From contig CM065379.1 of assembly GCA_033060915.1 (NCBI GenBank), forward strand, positions 29,729,318 to 29,793,317: DNA of 64,000 nucleotides. The letters run 5' to 3'. The notes beneath the pieces were generated by a model. That model ran no database searches, had not been told where the DNA came from, and was given only the letters and a program-made list of their open reading frames with translations. The position numbers were made by a program, and so were the translations under genes. The stretch comes from Euryodendron excelsum. Lineage: Eukaryota > Streptophyta > Magnoliopsida > Ericales > Pentaphylacaceae. Positions 47,073 through 58,589 of this stretch are shown here, piece by piece. Position 1 is the stretch's first letter; each line of letters begins with the position of its first letter.

Positions 47073-50000
47073 TGTCACGCCTCGATTTTTTGGGGGTCCA
47101 AGGTCCTTTCAGCTCGGAGACCCTAAAGCACGGAATTCTGTCACTAAAACTCGTCCTCCTAGAAGGACAAGTGCGACTAGGTTTGAAAATTGATTTGACT
47201 AAGGGCTTTTTAGAAAAATAGGAGTCGCCACCTAACTTGATTAAGGTGAGTTAGGGCACCTAAAACTAAGCATTAATCCGAAGATTAAACTTAGGGTTTT
47301 TGGAAAAGGTTTTTGAAAACTCCCTTAAAAGAGGGTTTTTAAGAAAATAGGTTGTTTGGCAACCTTTGGAAATATTTAAGCCCTTTTTTAAAAAAATAAC
47401 TCCATTTTGGTCTTTCGAAAACAGAAATCTATGGTCCGGGGGCTGGTTATGTGTAGGGAAGATATCCTAAGATCATCACCCTACCCCGTCCTTTCGGTAC
47501 CTATATGTCTAGTCACCCTTTTGTTCACTCATTAGAATAACCGGTTACCATTGTCCACTTAATGTCCACTTTAGAATTTTGAAACGGGGTTTAGTCATCA
47601 CTTTTCAGATGGATGATGCATGATGCAAGTTTTTGAAAGAAGTTTGAAAATAGTTGGGGTTTTGAAAGAGTTTGAAATAGAAATTTTGAATTGATTAGAA
47701 TTTTTGAAAGAGGGATTGGAGTTGAAATAAAAGTTATGACTGAATCATTTTAGGTTGCCTACGTATCTCATTTGGCGAGAATCAGGTCATTCGTAGTTTG
47801 GGCAAGAGCCCGATGGAAAATAGGCGCATTAGGGCCTTTGGAAGGTTTAAAGAAACTTTGGGTTTTTGAAAGAGTTTAAGACACTTTGAGGTCTTTGGAA
47901 AAGCTTGAGACACTTTGAAGTCTTTGGAAAAGTTTTAAGACACTTTGTGGTCTTTGGAGGAGTTTAATACACTTTAAGGTCTTTGGAGAAGTTTAAGACA
48001 CTGTGAGGTCTTTGGAGGAGTTTAAGACACTTTGAGGTCGTTAGAGAAGTTTTAAGACACTTTGAGGTCTTGGGGGTTTTGACATGAAATTGAATGGTGG
48101 AGTGTTTCTTGAAAATGTTTTTGGATCAACTCGAGAGAGTTTTGGAAAAAAATGTTTTGTTGTGTCTCAAGAGGACTTCAAAGTGTTCTTGAAGTCTTGT
48201 TTTGAAAACCTTGGGGTTATGATTTTGATGGATTAGTTTTTTAAAGTGGTTTTTGGAAATGGCTAAGGGTTTGGAATCCTAATATGGACAACCGTAGAGG
48301 TTGTTCTTGATTTATCACTTGTCCTTGGAATCCCTAACCATGAGAGGGCTAGGGACACTTTGGGTTTGTGACCTTTTGAAAATATTTTTGGAAAGGCCTT
48401 GAAGATGGAATGTAAGAACATTTGAAGATTTTATGGAGTTGGTTTTTTTTTTTTTTTTTAAATCAAGAGAGTGGAGGTTTTGGAAAAGTGGCCTATGAGA
48501 ATGATTTAAAATTGAGTGATAATTTAGAAAAGGGTTCAAGAGTTGGAACTTTGAAGTATACTAACCTAGGTTGGGTTAGCTTAGGGTTAGAGGTGACCTA
48601 AGGTTGACTAACTTGGGTTAGGTTAACTTAGGGTTCAAATGACATAGTTAACTAACTTGGGTTAGGTAGTCCTAAGGTTAAGATGACTTAGGGTTAGGTT
48701 AACCTAAGGTAAGTGAACTAGGGTCAAGTTAACCTAGGGTTGGATAACTAGGGTCAAGTTAACCTAGGGTTGGGTAACTAAGGTCAAGTTAACCTAGGTT
48801 TGGACAATTAGAGTCAAGTTAACCTAGGTTTAGGTAACTAGGGTCAAGTTAGCCTAGTTAGATTGGAGGATGGCTTTGAAAATTGGTTTGATGCACTCTT
48901 GGAACAAAATATGTTATGCCGTGGACCTTGGTTGGCAAACTTTTTGAAGATCATTTCCATAAAAATTTTGACTCTAGCCAAGAGTATGGTTTATATGGTT
49001 GGTGATTGGAGACCATTCCAAGGAAGGTTTCCTTATGGCCATTATAACCTTTATCTTGACAAGAGTGGAGGTTTCAAAAATCAACATAAGGATGACAATT
49101 TTTGAAAAATCATTTTTGATGTAAAGATGGAGAGAATGCACTTTTGAAAACCATCTTTTGAGAATGATTTTGAAAATCACTTTTCAAGGGGACCATTCCA
49201 TCAAGAAAGGGTTCATATGGCCAAACAAAAGGGAGACCACTCAATAGAGGGTTCCATGGGGCCATTCCAACCATTACACTTAAAAGAATGGAAATCTTGA
49301 AAATTAGAGAATTGGAAAGCAACCCTTGTGCAAATTAAGATGTCATGATACCAAAATAAAAGTTAGGGGATTAGTAGGGGGTCTTCTAAGGCATAATTTC
49401 TGAGGTCTCATCCTAAGCTTCAAGGAGCCAACTCTTGTAACAATTTTTTGAAAGAAATGTAGAACTTGGAAATGACATAAAATTAAGAGTAATGCAAGCA
49501 TTGTGGAATATGGCAATAAGCATAAAATGAAGCCAGGCATACAAGACATGATCAAAATGGTAATATGCAAGGGGTCATGATTCACATACAAGGCTTTTAG
49601 GCTACACCACATAAACAAGGGGCTCCTAGGCCATACCATCTTAAAGTAGGCTAGTAGGAGGTCCCCCTACATGGTGGCTCTCACTTGCTTTCATCTAGAC
49701 ATGATCTAAGAGCCCTCTTGGCTCAAGCGTGCAAGAAAGGGGGGTTGAAGATGGGGATTAAAATAGAGAATAACCCAAGTAGGCTAGGGGAGAGAAGAGA
49801 AAAGTGGGGGAGAGCACAAATGTAAAAGGGATACCACCTTTTGCCTTCAACACACTTGTAGTCTTCAATGGATGTCTTGATTGGAGCTTGAGTGACTTCA
49901 AGAAGGCTTGAGAGGCTAGAGTGGAGTGTGTAAGTGTGTATGAGGCCTTGTATGTGGAGTGTATAGGCTTAGGAGGGGTAGAATCTAGCCTAAGTGTTGG

Positions 50001-51882
50001 AGGGGAGGAATATATGTAGACATTCGAGTTTCTGGAGTGATTCCAGCAGAACTTCGCATCAATTTCGGACCTGAAATATACAAAGGGGGAGGCCTCAATT
50101 TATAGGCAATCTAGAACAGGCCTTGCGCATGTAGGACATGCCCAAGTACTGTTCCATTGCCAAAATGACACGTGGCACCCTATGTACTGGTTAAATCTCG
50201 ACCGTTGATCGAAAGTCAGCCGATCTGATCAAAATTTGAGCACATGTAGCATACGCTCCATCACCGGGAAAGTTCGTCCAAACTTTGCTTTGATAATTGA
50301 GTCAATCGGGAAGGTTTCAGGGGAATCGGTCGCACTCGGGATGTTCTCCTAGTGCTTCCGATAAACTTTCATGTTTTCGAAGAGTTTGAATTATGTTTGG
50401 AGGTGAGTGATATCATCTTAGGAAGTGTGCCCAAAAGGTCACTTTTGCGGAGCGTCTATGATACGCTCTTTGGGTGTTTGAAAGTGGCTGTTTTCATTTC
50501 ATGTGGTCGAGGCCTTCGAGAAGCGATCTATTCGATCGGACCGTACCGATGGAAAGTACTCTAGAAATACTTTCAGGAATTCCTAAATTTTCACATTTCT
50601 CAAGTCATTTGACGGTGCGTTTTGATTAGGGAATCGAAGAAAAAGCCAACCTCGGCGGAGCGTCTGTGAGACGCTCCAGGGGTTGCTAAAAGTTATAGTT
50701 TTTACACCGTACGATGGAGGGCTTCGGGAAGCGATCTATTTGATCAAACCGTATCGATGGAAAGATCTATGGACGAGCTTTCGAGAATTCCCTGATTTAC
50801 ACATTTCTCAAGTTAGTTGACGGTGCGTTATAACTAGGGAATCGGGGGAAAAGACAATTTAGGCGAAGCGTCTGCGAGACACTCCAAGGAACTTTTATCG
50901 CGTCGTGTGAGCTTAGTTTCGTAGGATCCTCCTCGGGTTAAACAAGGGCGTGTGGTGAAACCCTCTGCTCTAAATCCCAAGGCCAGCGCTGTTTCGAGGC
51001 ATGTTTGGGCTTCTAGAGGCAAAATGGTCATTTTGACCAGGATTGGTTGGAAATGGTCAGGAATGGTTTGGTATGTTGTGTTAAGTGTGTAGGGTTGTTC
51101 AGGGATGGTTTTGAGAGAGTCTTTTACCATTCGGCGGGGTTTGCGCAGTGTTGAGGTGTTTGGGGGCAAAATGGTCATTTTGACCGGAGTGGGCCGGAAT
51201 AGGATCGGATTCGGACCAAATGGCACGCGGGGGATGCCTAATGGTTTAACAACATTTTGGTAGGATGGACTTATCATTTTGAGAGATTTTAAACTTTCTC
51301 AAAACGTGCCTAGAGGCCCAAGGGGCAGGTTTGGTCATTTTTCACCGAGTCGGGCTAGCAGGCGCCGGTGTTAACCTAGGTGTTGGTTCTCGAGACCCCC
51401 CGGTCTCGAAAAACTACCTGTGCGGTGTTGGTCTCTAAGAACGCCCGGTCATAGAGAACTACCTGTAAGGGTGGTGTTGGTTCCTGAGAACGCATGGTCC
51501 CAGAAAGATACCTAGAAGGGTGGTGTTGGTCTCTAAGAGCGCCCAGTCTCGGAGAACTACCAAATGACGGACATTCTACGTTGGTGGGCTAGCAGGCGCC
51601 GGAAGTGAACCGTCTGAAATTTTTGATGAGGTGTTGGTCCCCGAGATCGCCCGATCCCGGGAAGCTACCTAGATGGCGTTGGTTTCCGGGACTACCCGGT
51701 CCGGAAAGCTGCCTGGAATAATGGTGCTTATGGCTCCAGCGGGTCCTCATGGGCCCGAGAAGCGACCAGCTGGTTGGATTGGAGATTGTAAGGCTCATCT
51801 TGAACTTGCATGTGTTGTGATGTTGGAAACCGATCCCGGTCAGGCCGGAGATTGCCGAGCGGGCAAAAATGGGGTTCTTACA
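47073..51882 (-). repeat. 5' LTR of the Ogre-like element
   Basis: 4,810 bp, uninterrupted. On plus it starts TGTCACGCC and ends TTCTTACA, beside the TSD AGTAC (51883-51887). It contains the 29-30 bp array (47878-48075, seven copies), the AGGGTTA-rich repeat (48560-48850) and a TATA-like box at 50097-50104 (minus). It has no family-A insertion, so it shows the original sequence at the A2 site. Confidence 0.92.
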
Positions 51883-53506
51883 AGTACCTTGCCAAACGCC
51901 ACTTGCACCACATAACCATTGCCACACAAGGGTATCCAATAACCAAACTTTGCCACACAAGGGCATCCAAGAATTAATCCTGGCCAACAGATGCGTTTGG
52001 ACATATACTAATCAGTTTCATGGCACATCACCTAAAACATATTCCAGACATGTTCAAGACTATAATTTTATAGTCAAGGCAACGAGCATGTTAAGCAAGG
52101 ATGTGCCGGAGGATATTATAGAGCCACAAATTAGATAATCAGGAATTTAAGATATTGAATAAGAATGCTTGAAAGGAAGTATATTGCATACAACCCGGTT
52201 ACCTCAAGCGCGTTCCACTAATGCCGCAAAGATCACAACCCTAAGTATTTCTGTGAAATTCCACAATCTAGGAGTTAATATAACTGAAACCGTTTAAAAA
52301 GAACTCCTAGTGTAGCTTGAGTCTACCCCCGATTATGTCTCAAACTTGGGTTTCTTTTTCATTTCTTGATGAATTTTGACAAATCAAGTGTCTAAAATTA
52401 TCTACTCTTCAGGCCCGATCTAATCATTGTCTCAGAATAATTTTTCATTAAGGTTCATTACTCAAAAAAGCCTCTGAAAGTCGTTGCTGCTGAAAAATTC
52501 GCAACAAATTTTGTGTCAGATTTTCCCTAAATTTTAAACTCAATTTTCTTCCTCATTCCTCGGCCAAATCAAGTGAAATTTGTCCCTTACTCGAATAATT
52601 TTTCAAGATCTTTCTAGCCATGGTTTCAAAAACAATGATCCGAACTCGTTTGATCTTTCAAAATGGGCCATGAACTTTACTATGCAGATATGAAATTTAC
52701 ACAGTGCACGATTACGAAGAGATTCCTCGATCTCTGTGAGTACCCATTACACACAAGGATTATAAAGATTAAAATAAAATTATGAACTACCAATACACAT
52801 CATCTAATCAGAATTCAATGCATGCAAAATAGTTACTAACAATTCTTTTCTACATGCAACCTGATTATGCATGATTTTTCTAAAAAAAAATGTTTTGGGA
52901 GCCATAGTTAATGTCGTGGCCTTTAAAACATGCTTTGGTTCTATGAACATATATATCTTAACCTCTAGAAATTCACCCATTTTATCTAAATCAGACATGC
53001 ATGAATAGATAACCCAATTTCTAAGTTTTTCTTAACTAGCCGGTTTGCCGGAAACCATGCGTTTCAGCAGGTTTCCGGTGGGTGTAAGCCACTGCGATGC
53101 TTTTCTTTTCTTACCCATAATTTACATAAAAAGGCTATACCTCTGTTGATTGCTTTTCAACTCGAATCGGCCCTCACCAGTGCTTCCTCTTTTTTTGTCT
53201 AAAATTCCTAGCAACTCCTCTGGTGTATCCTTCTTTCATTCCCTCTTTCATTCTCTTTCCTATATATATATATATATATATTTTACGAAACTTAGTTGTT
53301 ATCATCAGCTATCCATCTATTTATATATGATATAAATTTATATACATGTAGTAGTTTAACTCATTCTAAGCAATTTATATATCCTTGAGGTCTTCTTTGA
53401 AAATTATTTATTTTTTCATTTACTTTAATTGTTTTTAACTCTTAGTTTAATTGTAAGTTTATGAATTTATATGTTAATTAATTAACTACAAATACCAAAA
53501 ATTACA
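51883..53506 (-). repeat. Left chromovirus LTR, inner part
   Basis: Continues the LTR interrupted at 12639. On minus it starts TGTAATTTTTGG at 53506, joined directly to pol sequence. The inner ~230 bp (53273-53506) are the reverse complement of 54959-55180. A 10-bp inverted repeat around CCGGAAACC lies at 53049-53083. A (TA)10 run is at 53261-53281. No gene. Confidence 0.6.
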
Positions 53507-54925
53507 AGAATGATGTAGAAGTAATAAAAATAAAAATAAAAGCAGAAATAGAGAGATGTGATGGATAAATGAATTGGGCTATAGGAGCTGATGGGAATTT
53601 AAGGTATAAGAACAGATTGTTTGTGGTGAATGATGCAGTTTCAAAGGAAGAATTCCTAAGTGAAGCCCATAAAACGAGATTTTCCATACACCCAAGAAGT
53701 ACCAAGATGTACCATGATTTGAAGCGGCAATACTATTGGAAGGGAATGAAGGAAGATGTCGCTAAGTATGTGGCAAAATGTCTAACATGTCAACAAATTA
53801 AAGCATAGCATCAATGTCCAAGTGGAATGTTACAACCTTTACCTATTGCAGAATGTAAATTGGAGTATATTACCATGGATTTTGTTATAGGACTGCCCAA
53901 AACATCACATGGGTATGATGCAATTTGGATAATAGTGGATCGATTGACTAAATCTGCTCATTTTATTCCAATGAAGAAGATAGTATCACAGAGTTCCTTG
54001 AGCAAGCTATATATCAAGGAATTTATTCGTCTACATGAAATACCTTTGTCGATAGCATCTGAAAGAAAACCAAGATTTGTGTCTCAATTTTGGCAAAGCT
54101 TGCAACTAGCTTTGGGCACTAAATTGAATATGAGTACTACGTACCACCCCCAGACAGACGGACAATCTGAAAGGGTGATCCAAATCCTGAGGATATGTTA
54201 TGAGCTTGCGTATTAGATTTTTAAGGAGGCTGGAGTGAGTATTTACCCTTAGCAAAATTTTCTTACAATAATAGTTATCAAGCAAGCATAGGAATGGCTC
54301 CCTATGAAGCACTGTATGGTTGACCATGTAGATCACCTAACTATTGGTTAGAAATTGGGGAAAGTAAATTTTACGGACCAGATATTATACAAGAAACAAC
54401 AGAAAAGATTAAGCAAGTCTGTGAAAGATTACAAACAGCCCAGAGCAGGCAGAAAAATTGTGCTGATCATTGAAGGCGACCATTAGAATTTGATGTTAGA
54501 GATTGGGTGTTCTTAAAGGTCATACCACAAAAGGGAATCATTCGATTTAGAAAGAAAGGAAAATTGATCCCAAGATATATTGGGCCATTCGAAATAACAC
54601 AAAGAGTGGGAGCAGTAGCATATGAACTGAATCTACCTCTACAACTGACCCAAGTTCACAATGTTTTTCATGTATCGATGTAACATCGATATATACCTAA
54701 CCCTACTCATGTGATTAAGTGGCAAGATATTCCGATACAAGAAGATATAAGTTATGAAGAAAAGCCACTCCAGAATTTGGATTTCCAAAAGCGCGTTTTG
54801 CGAAAAAACAAAAGTAATACCTTTGGTTAAAGTATTGTGGCAACACCATGGAGTAGAGGAAACTACTTGGGAATTAGAGGCTGAAATGAAGGACAAGTAT
54901 CCAGAGTTATTCCAATAAACATAAA
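53507..54925 (+). pseudogene. Chromovirus integrase and chromodomain fragment
   Basis: The fragment opens inside pol, with no gag, protease or RT. Integrase zinc region: HKTRFSIHPRSTKMYHDLKR then CLTCQQIKA (53569-53808). Catalytic core 53827-54200: ITMDFVIGL with the first Asp, SERKPRFVSQFW where the second Asp of the usual SDRDPRF is Glu, and HPQTDGQSERV with the Glu 35 residues later. After several stops and a shift come GPFEITQRVGAVAYEL and QVHNVFHVSM (54580-54680), then a chromodomain (ETTWELEAEMKDKYPELF, 54860-54915). The chromodomain places it among chromoviruses. It is inactive. Confidence 0.88.
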
Positions 54926-54944
54926 ATTCGAGGACGAAACTTTT

Positions 54945-54958
54945 CTTTAGGAGTGAAG
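54945..54958 (+). promoter_or_regulatory. Polypurine tract of the chromovirus
   Basis: The purine-rich AGGAGTGAAGA directly precedes the LTR start TGTAATATTCGG, just after the end of pol. This fixes plus as the sense strand of the right LTR. Confidence 0.6.
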
Positions 54959-57667
54959 ATGTAATATTCGGTATTTTTAGTTTATTAATTAACATATAAA
55001 TTCATAAACTTACAATTAAACTAAGGGTTAAAAACAATTAATGTAACTGAAAAAATAAATAATTTTCAAAGAAGACCTCAAGAATATATAAATTGCTTAT
55101 AAGGAGTTAAACTACTACATGTATATATATATCATATATAAATAGATGGATAGCTGATGATAACAACTAAGCTTCGTAAAAAAAAAGGTGAAGAGCACAC
55201 CTATTACATGTTGGACACTTGTCCAACATATAATCAGGACATGGGGTATGAGTCATACTAAAGATATGTATATCAAGATATATCTACTAGCTGGTAGTAC
55301 GTACAAGAAGATAAGGAAAAAAAAAAGAAAGAAAGAGAGAAAACATAGTAGGATTCCATCATAGAAAAGAAAGAGAGAGAAGAAACGTGATGCTATTCAA
55401 GTTTATCCAACGCAAGGTGAGGATTGAAAATTCAGTTTTATACAGTATAACACGTATATAGATTGGGTTGTGGTCAGAAGGGGACCGGAAAATAGATAGA
55501 AAATCCATACTTTGCGGTGAGAAGTTTCGAAATCATGGGTTTTAAAACCTAGCTAATTAGAGTGAGTTCTAATACTTAAGAATTATTAATCATAAGACTC
55601 CAAATTGTTTCAAACTGTGATGGGAATAATTTTTCTACAAATAGAGAGTTAGAAACCATAGGTGGAGTGAGGTATGTTTGAGTGCTTGGGTTAGATTCTA
55701 AATAAGTTATTTAAATTAGTTTGTTCCTTAAAACACTTACGTTAAAGGAGAAAGGAAGGAAAAAAACTCTAGTTACAAGTCTTCAAAATGGGCTCCGAAC
55801 CTCAATGTTCACAATTGCTCTATTTCAGCAACCTGCAATTTGTGTGTTGTCAGCATTTTTTTTTTTTCATCATGTAGTCTATATGAAGCTCATATAACAC
55901 CAAATAAATTGTTTACTAACTATTCTAATAGATTTTAAGCATCAAAAGTATCAAAACACTATATTCTAGGTAGTCATACGTGTGGTCTCATTTTTGAAAA
56001 ATAAGGTATCCATTTCTGATTCTAATGTTCTGGGTCTTATAGACAAATGCAAAGCCCTTTGTTTCCATCTTATTAACCATCCCTGATCATCCAAATTTAA
56101 GTATGGTCAGATTCAAAATTTCCTTAGAATTCCTCTTGTACCAGCATAAAATATATATATATATAAAATCATGGATTCCAGCGACACTTTTGCTAATTTT
56201 CTAAACATTAGGTGCAGTAGCTCATACTTGAATCTACGTGCCTTCCTCAAAATTTAGAAAGAGCTGTGCGAACAGCTTACTTACATGCCAATTTTGAAAG
56301 TCGAAATGAGGTCAAATCTAAATTCTAAAAACACGAGGATGTAGCTCTTTTCGAGAACTATGGATTAGAGTCAAGAATCACTCAATTTGGTGAAGAAACG
56401 AGAGAGAAAAACATAGTTAAACATTAGGTGTCAAATCTGGTGCAAATTTACGTATGATAGTCAACTTTCAACGATCTTTTGGAGTTTAAAACAAGTTCAA
56501 ATCTCACTTTTAAATATACCAGAGCGTTGGTCATTCTGAGATACATGTCTAGGCACAAAGGTTACAATTTTCCATTGTGAAACGAATGTGAAAATGAATT
56601 TGGAAGTTTCAAGGTCTTGGTCAATTTAGTCAAAACTACTCCGGAAAGATGATGAATAGTAATTTTTATGTACTTCAAAATATAATTGGAATGGTTTACA
56701 TAGTTTTACAATAGCTCTATATATATTCAGTAGAGAATTAAACACAAGTTAACAACTTTTGATAATTTGGCAGAGTGATGTATTTCGAAGAAACCTGATA
56801 CTACTATTCAAATAGCAAGAAATTATCAAGTAGGGATTTTAAAACTAATGCAATTAACATGATTATTTGTCTACAAATATTATTTCAAGCCATGATAATT
56901 GCATATGGAATTGTGTCATATATCCCGACCTAGTGGAGGGTATAAGAGCCTTGCTGCCAGGCCTATGTGGTATGCCGGTGTATAAGGAAAAACTTCCAGG
57001 CATGGTGTGAAGTTATGATATATATATATATATATATATTGATGCACGAATACATGGGACAATGTTGTGCCGTATATCCCGGCCTTGTGGAGGGTACAAA
57101 AGCCTTGTTGCTAGGCCTATGTGGTATGCCGGGGTTATAAGGTGAGCTTCCGGGCATGGTGTGAAGCTAGTGTGAGCCTTATCAATGGGCCACAAATGAT
57201 TATCTGTTATTGATCAAAATAACTATACTAGAAATTCTCATTGCTTGAATATATGTATATTCTTTTAAAAAAAATGCTTAAACTATTTCTTGTGATTTTG
57301 AATTACATAAGATCGTATTGTTGCGTTAGTCAATACATCACTACTGAGCTTCATAGCTCATCCTGTTTTATAGGTAACTGTTCAAAAAACAAGTGCGACA
57401 ATGAAATTAGGTTTCCGGTAGGATCTGGATAAACAGGCGATATTGTAAGTTTGAAGTTGGGTGCCACTCTACATGTATAATAGGTGGTGTAAAATAAAGC
57501 TAAAACTCTTATAATAGTACATGTAATATAAATGTTTTGTATGAGGCATGATCATGTAATATAACCATAGTTCTGGTTTGTATATAAGTTGAGCTTAAAT
57601 ACACGTTAGTAGGTATTATCATGCCCTTTAATGATCCAAGTAAATTGAAAAATTTCAAGGTGTGACA
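54959..57667 (+). repeat. Right chromovirus LTR
   Basis: 2,709 bp, TGTAATATTCGG to GGTGTGACA, followed by the TSD CTCTG. The first ~220 bp match the left LTR inverted; the rest does not obviously match. It holds a duplicated ~110-bp block with TATATCCCGGCCTTGTGGAG (56920-57000 and 57060-57170), separated by a (TA)n run at 57019-57040. No coding potential. Confidence 0.7.
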
Positions 57668-57958
57668 CTCTGAATCATTCATGAAACCAAGAGATAGCAC
57701 AAGGCCATAATAGTACTAAAGCAGTTTATTTTGAAATCCATGTTAACAGAATGTTGTTATGTGTATGGTATATTCAGTTTGTTATTTTAAGAGTACTTGG
57801 TTTAAAACTATTGCCACCAATGACTCAGACAAAACTTTGATGTATTTGTACTAATTGAAAGTTTAAGTTTAAAAACACCTTATGGTATTCATAACGATGT
57901 AATTACTATTCCTGAGAGATGTTTTACTTTATTTTGTTATACAATCAAAGTGGGGGAT
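57668..57958 (+). other. copia 3' untranslated region, right half, and polypurine tract
   Basis: Resumes with the second TSD copy CTCTG (57668-57672). Non-coding to AAAGTGGGGGAT at 57947-57958, which abuts the 3' LTR and is the copia polypurine tract. Confidence 0.8.
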
Positions 57959-58589
57959 TGTTGAGACTTTGTCTCTTTATTTGATTGTAGCATTTATGTA
58001 AATCCCACATTGGAAAGGAAATTATTCTTTTATGGGTATTTATTAGGCAACCCACTCATGGAACTTTGATAAGCTACATAGGGCCCATGGTTACAATGGA
58101 GCCCATTAGATGCTTCTGATGTGCATTAAATGCGCATTGCGCACATCGCGTGATATTTCGTGATTACACTTAGCACACACTTCGCAGCACACGAGTAGTT
58201 CATCTAAGATCATTGATTAGTTTTTTATTTTTGGATCGCTTGATCAACGGTCCAAAAGAAGTCAATGAATAGGTGCGCATTCAAACTGAATAGCCACTGG
58301 TAGTTAAGATGTCTGTTGGTAAGGTTGTGTCTATTCTGATTAGACACATTTGTCTATATATATTAGGAGTCTCTCTCTCAAAAAAAAAAAAAATACAATG
58401 GCATAAGAATTTCATGGGAGTCTTTTAGTTTTGCTGACTACAGGACTTCGGATCAAAGTGGCTTTGTGTTATCCTAGGAACAATCTCACCTGTAACTCAT
58501 CAGCAAACTCAATGTAGTGGGGGCAAATTACGTTATAAAAATAGTGTCTTTGGATATGCCTCAAAGTCTTCGTTTAAATTGTTCCAACA
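57959..58589 (+). repeat. copia 3' LTR
   Basis: 631 bp, TGTTGAGAC to TTCCAACA, followed by AGCTT (58590-58594), the TSD. It matches 706-1316 with substitutions and small indels. Confidence 0.92.

Larger units (their letters stand above)
12640..51882 (-). mobile_element. Ogre-like (Tat lineage) giant Ty3/gypsy retrotransposon
   Basis: Flanked by a perfect TSD AGTAC (12635-12639 and 51883-51887). LTRs are 12640-22679 (containing solo LTR A2; 4.88 kb without it) and 47073-51882 (4.81 kb). The sense strand is minus: primer site next to 47073, then gag-protease, RT, RNase H, a second archaeal-like RNase H, integrase, and a polypurine tract next to 22680. Without three solo LTRs and their TSD copies it is about 23.8 kb. 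Very long LTRs, dual RNase H, a spliced intron and a repeat-rich 3' region are family traits of Ogre/Tat elements. It also carries an antisense extra ORF (26116-28008). All coding parts have stops, so it is inactive. Confidence 0.9.
12175..57667. mobile_element. Rearranged chromovirus with LTRs in opposite orientation
   Basis: The ends are TGTAACGACC at 12175 and GGTGTGACA at 57667, flanked by the TSD CTCTG (12170-12174 and 57668-57672), so this entered the copia as one unit. Without the nested Ogre-like element it is about 6.2 kb: a left LTR whose sense strand is minus (12175-12639 plus 51888-53506), a pol fragment (53507-54925, plus), and a right LTR whose sense strand is plus (54959-57667). 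The first ~220 bp of both LTRs, at their inner ends, are clearly the same sequence inverted; beyond that they look different. A normal element has both LTRs in the same direction. Confidence 0.7.
706..58589 (+). mobile_element. Ty1/copia retrotransposon, complete but split by nested insertions
   Basis: Both ends are clear. The 5-bp TSD AGCTT occupies 701-705 and 58590-58594, and the termini are TGTTGAGAC and TTCCAACA. The LTRs are 706-1316 and 57959-58589, with a polypurine tract before the 3' LTR. Internal order is gag, protease, integrase, RT, RNase H, the standard copia order. Three insertions (3643-8620, 8699-10416, 12175-57667) account for nearly all its length; without them and their TSD copies it is about 5.7 kb, normal for copia. 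The coding frame resumes across the first two insertion points. Many stops and at least one frameshift make it non-autonomous. I did not assign a copia lineage. Confidence 0.92.
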
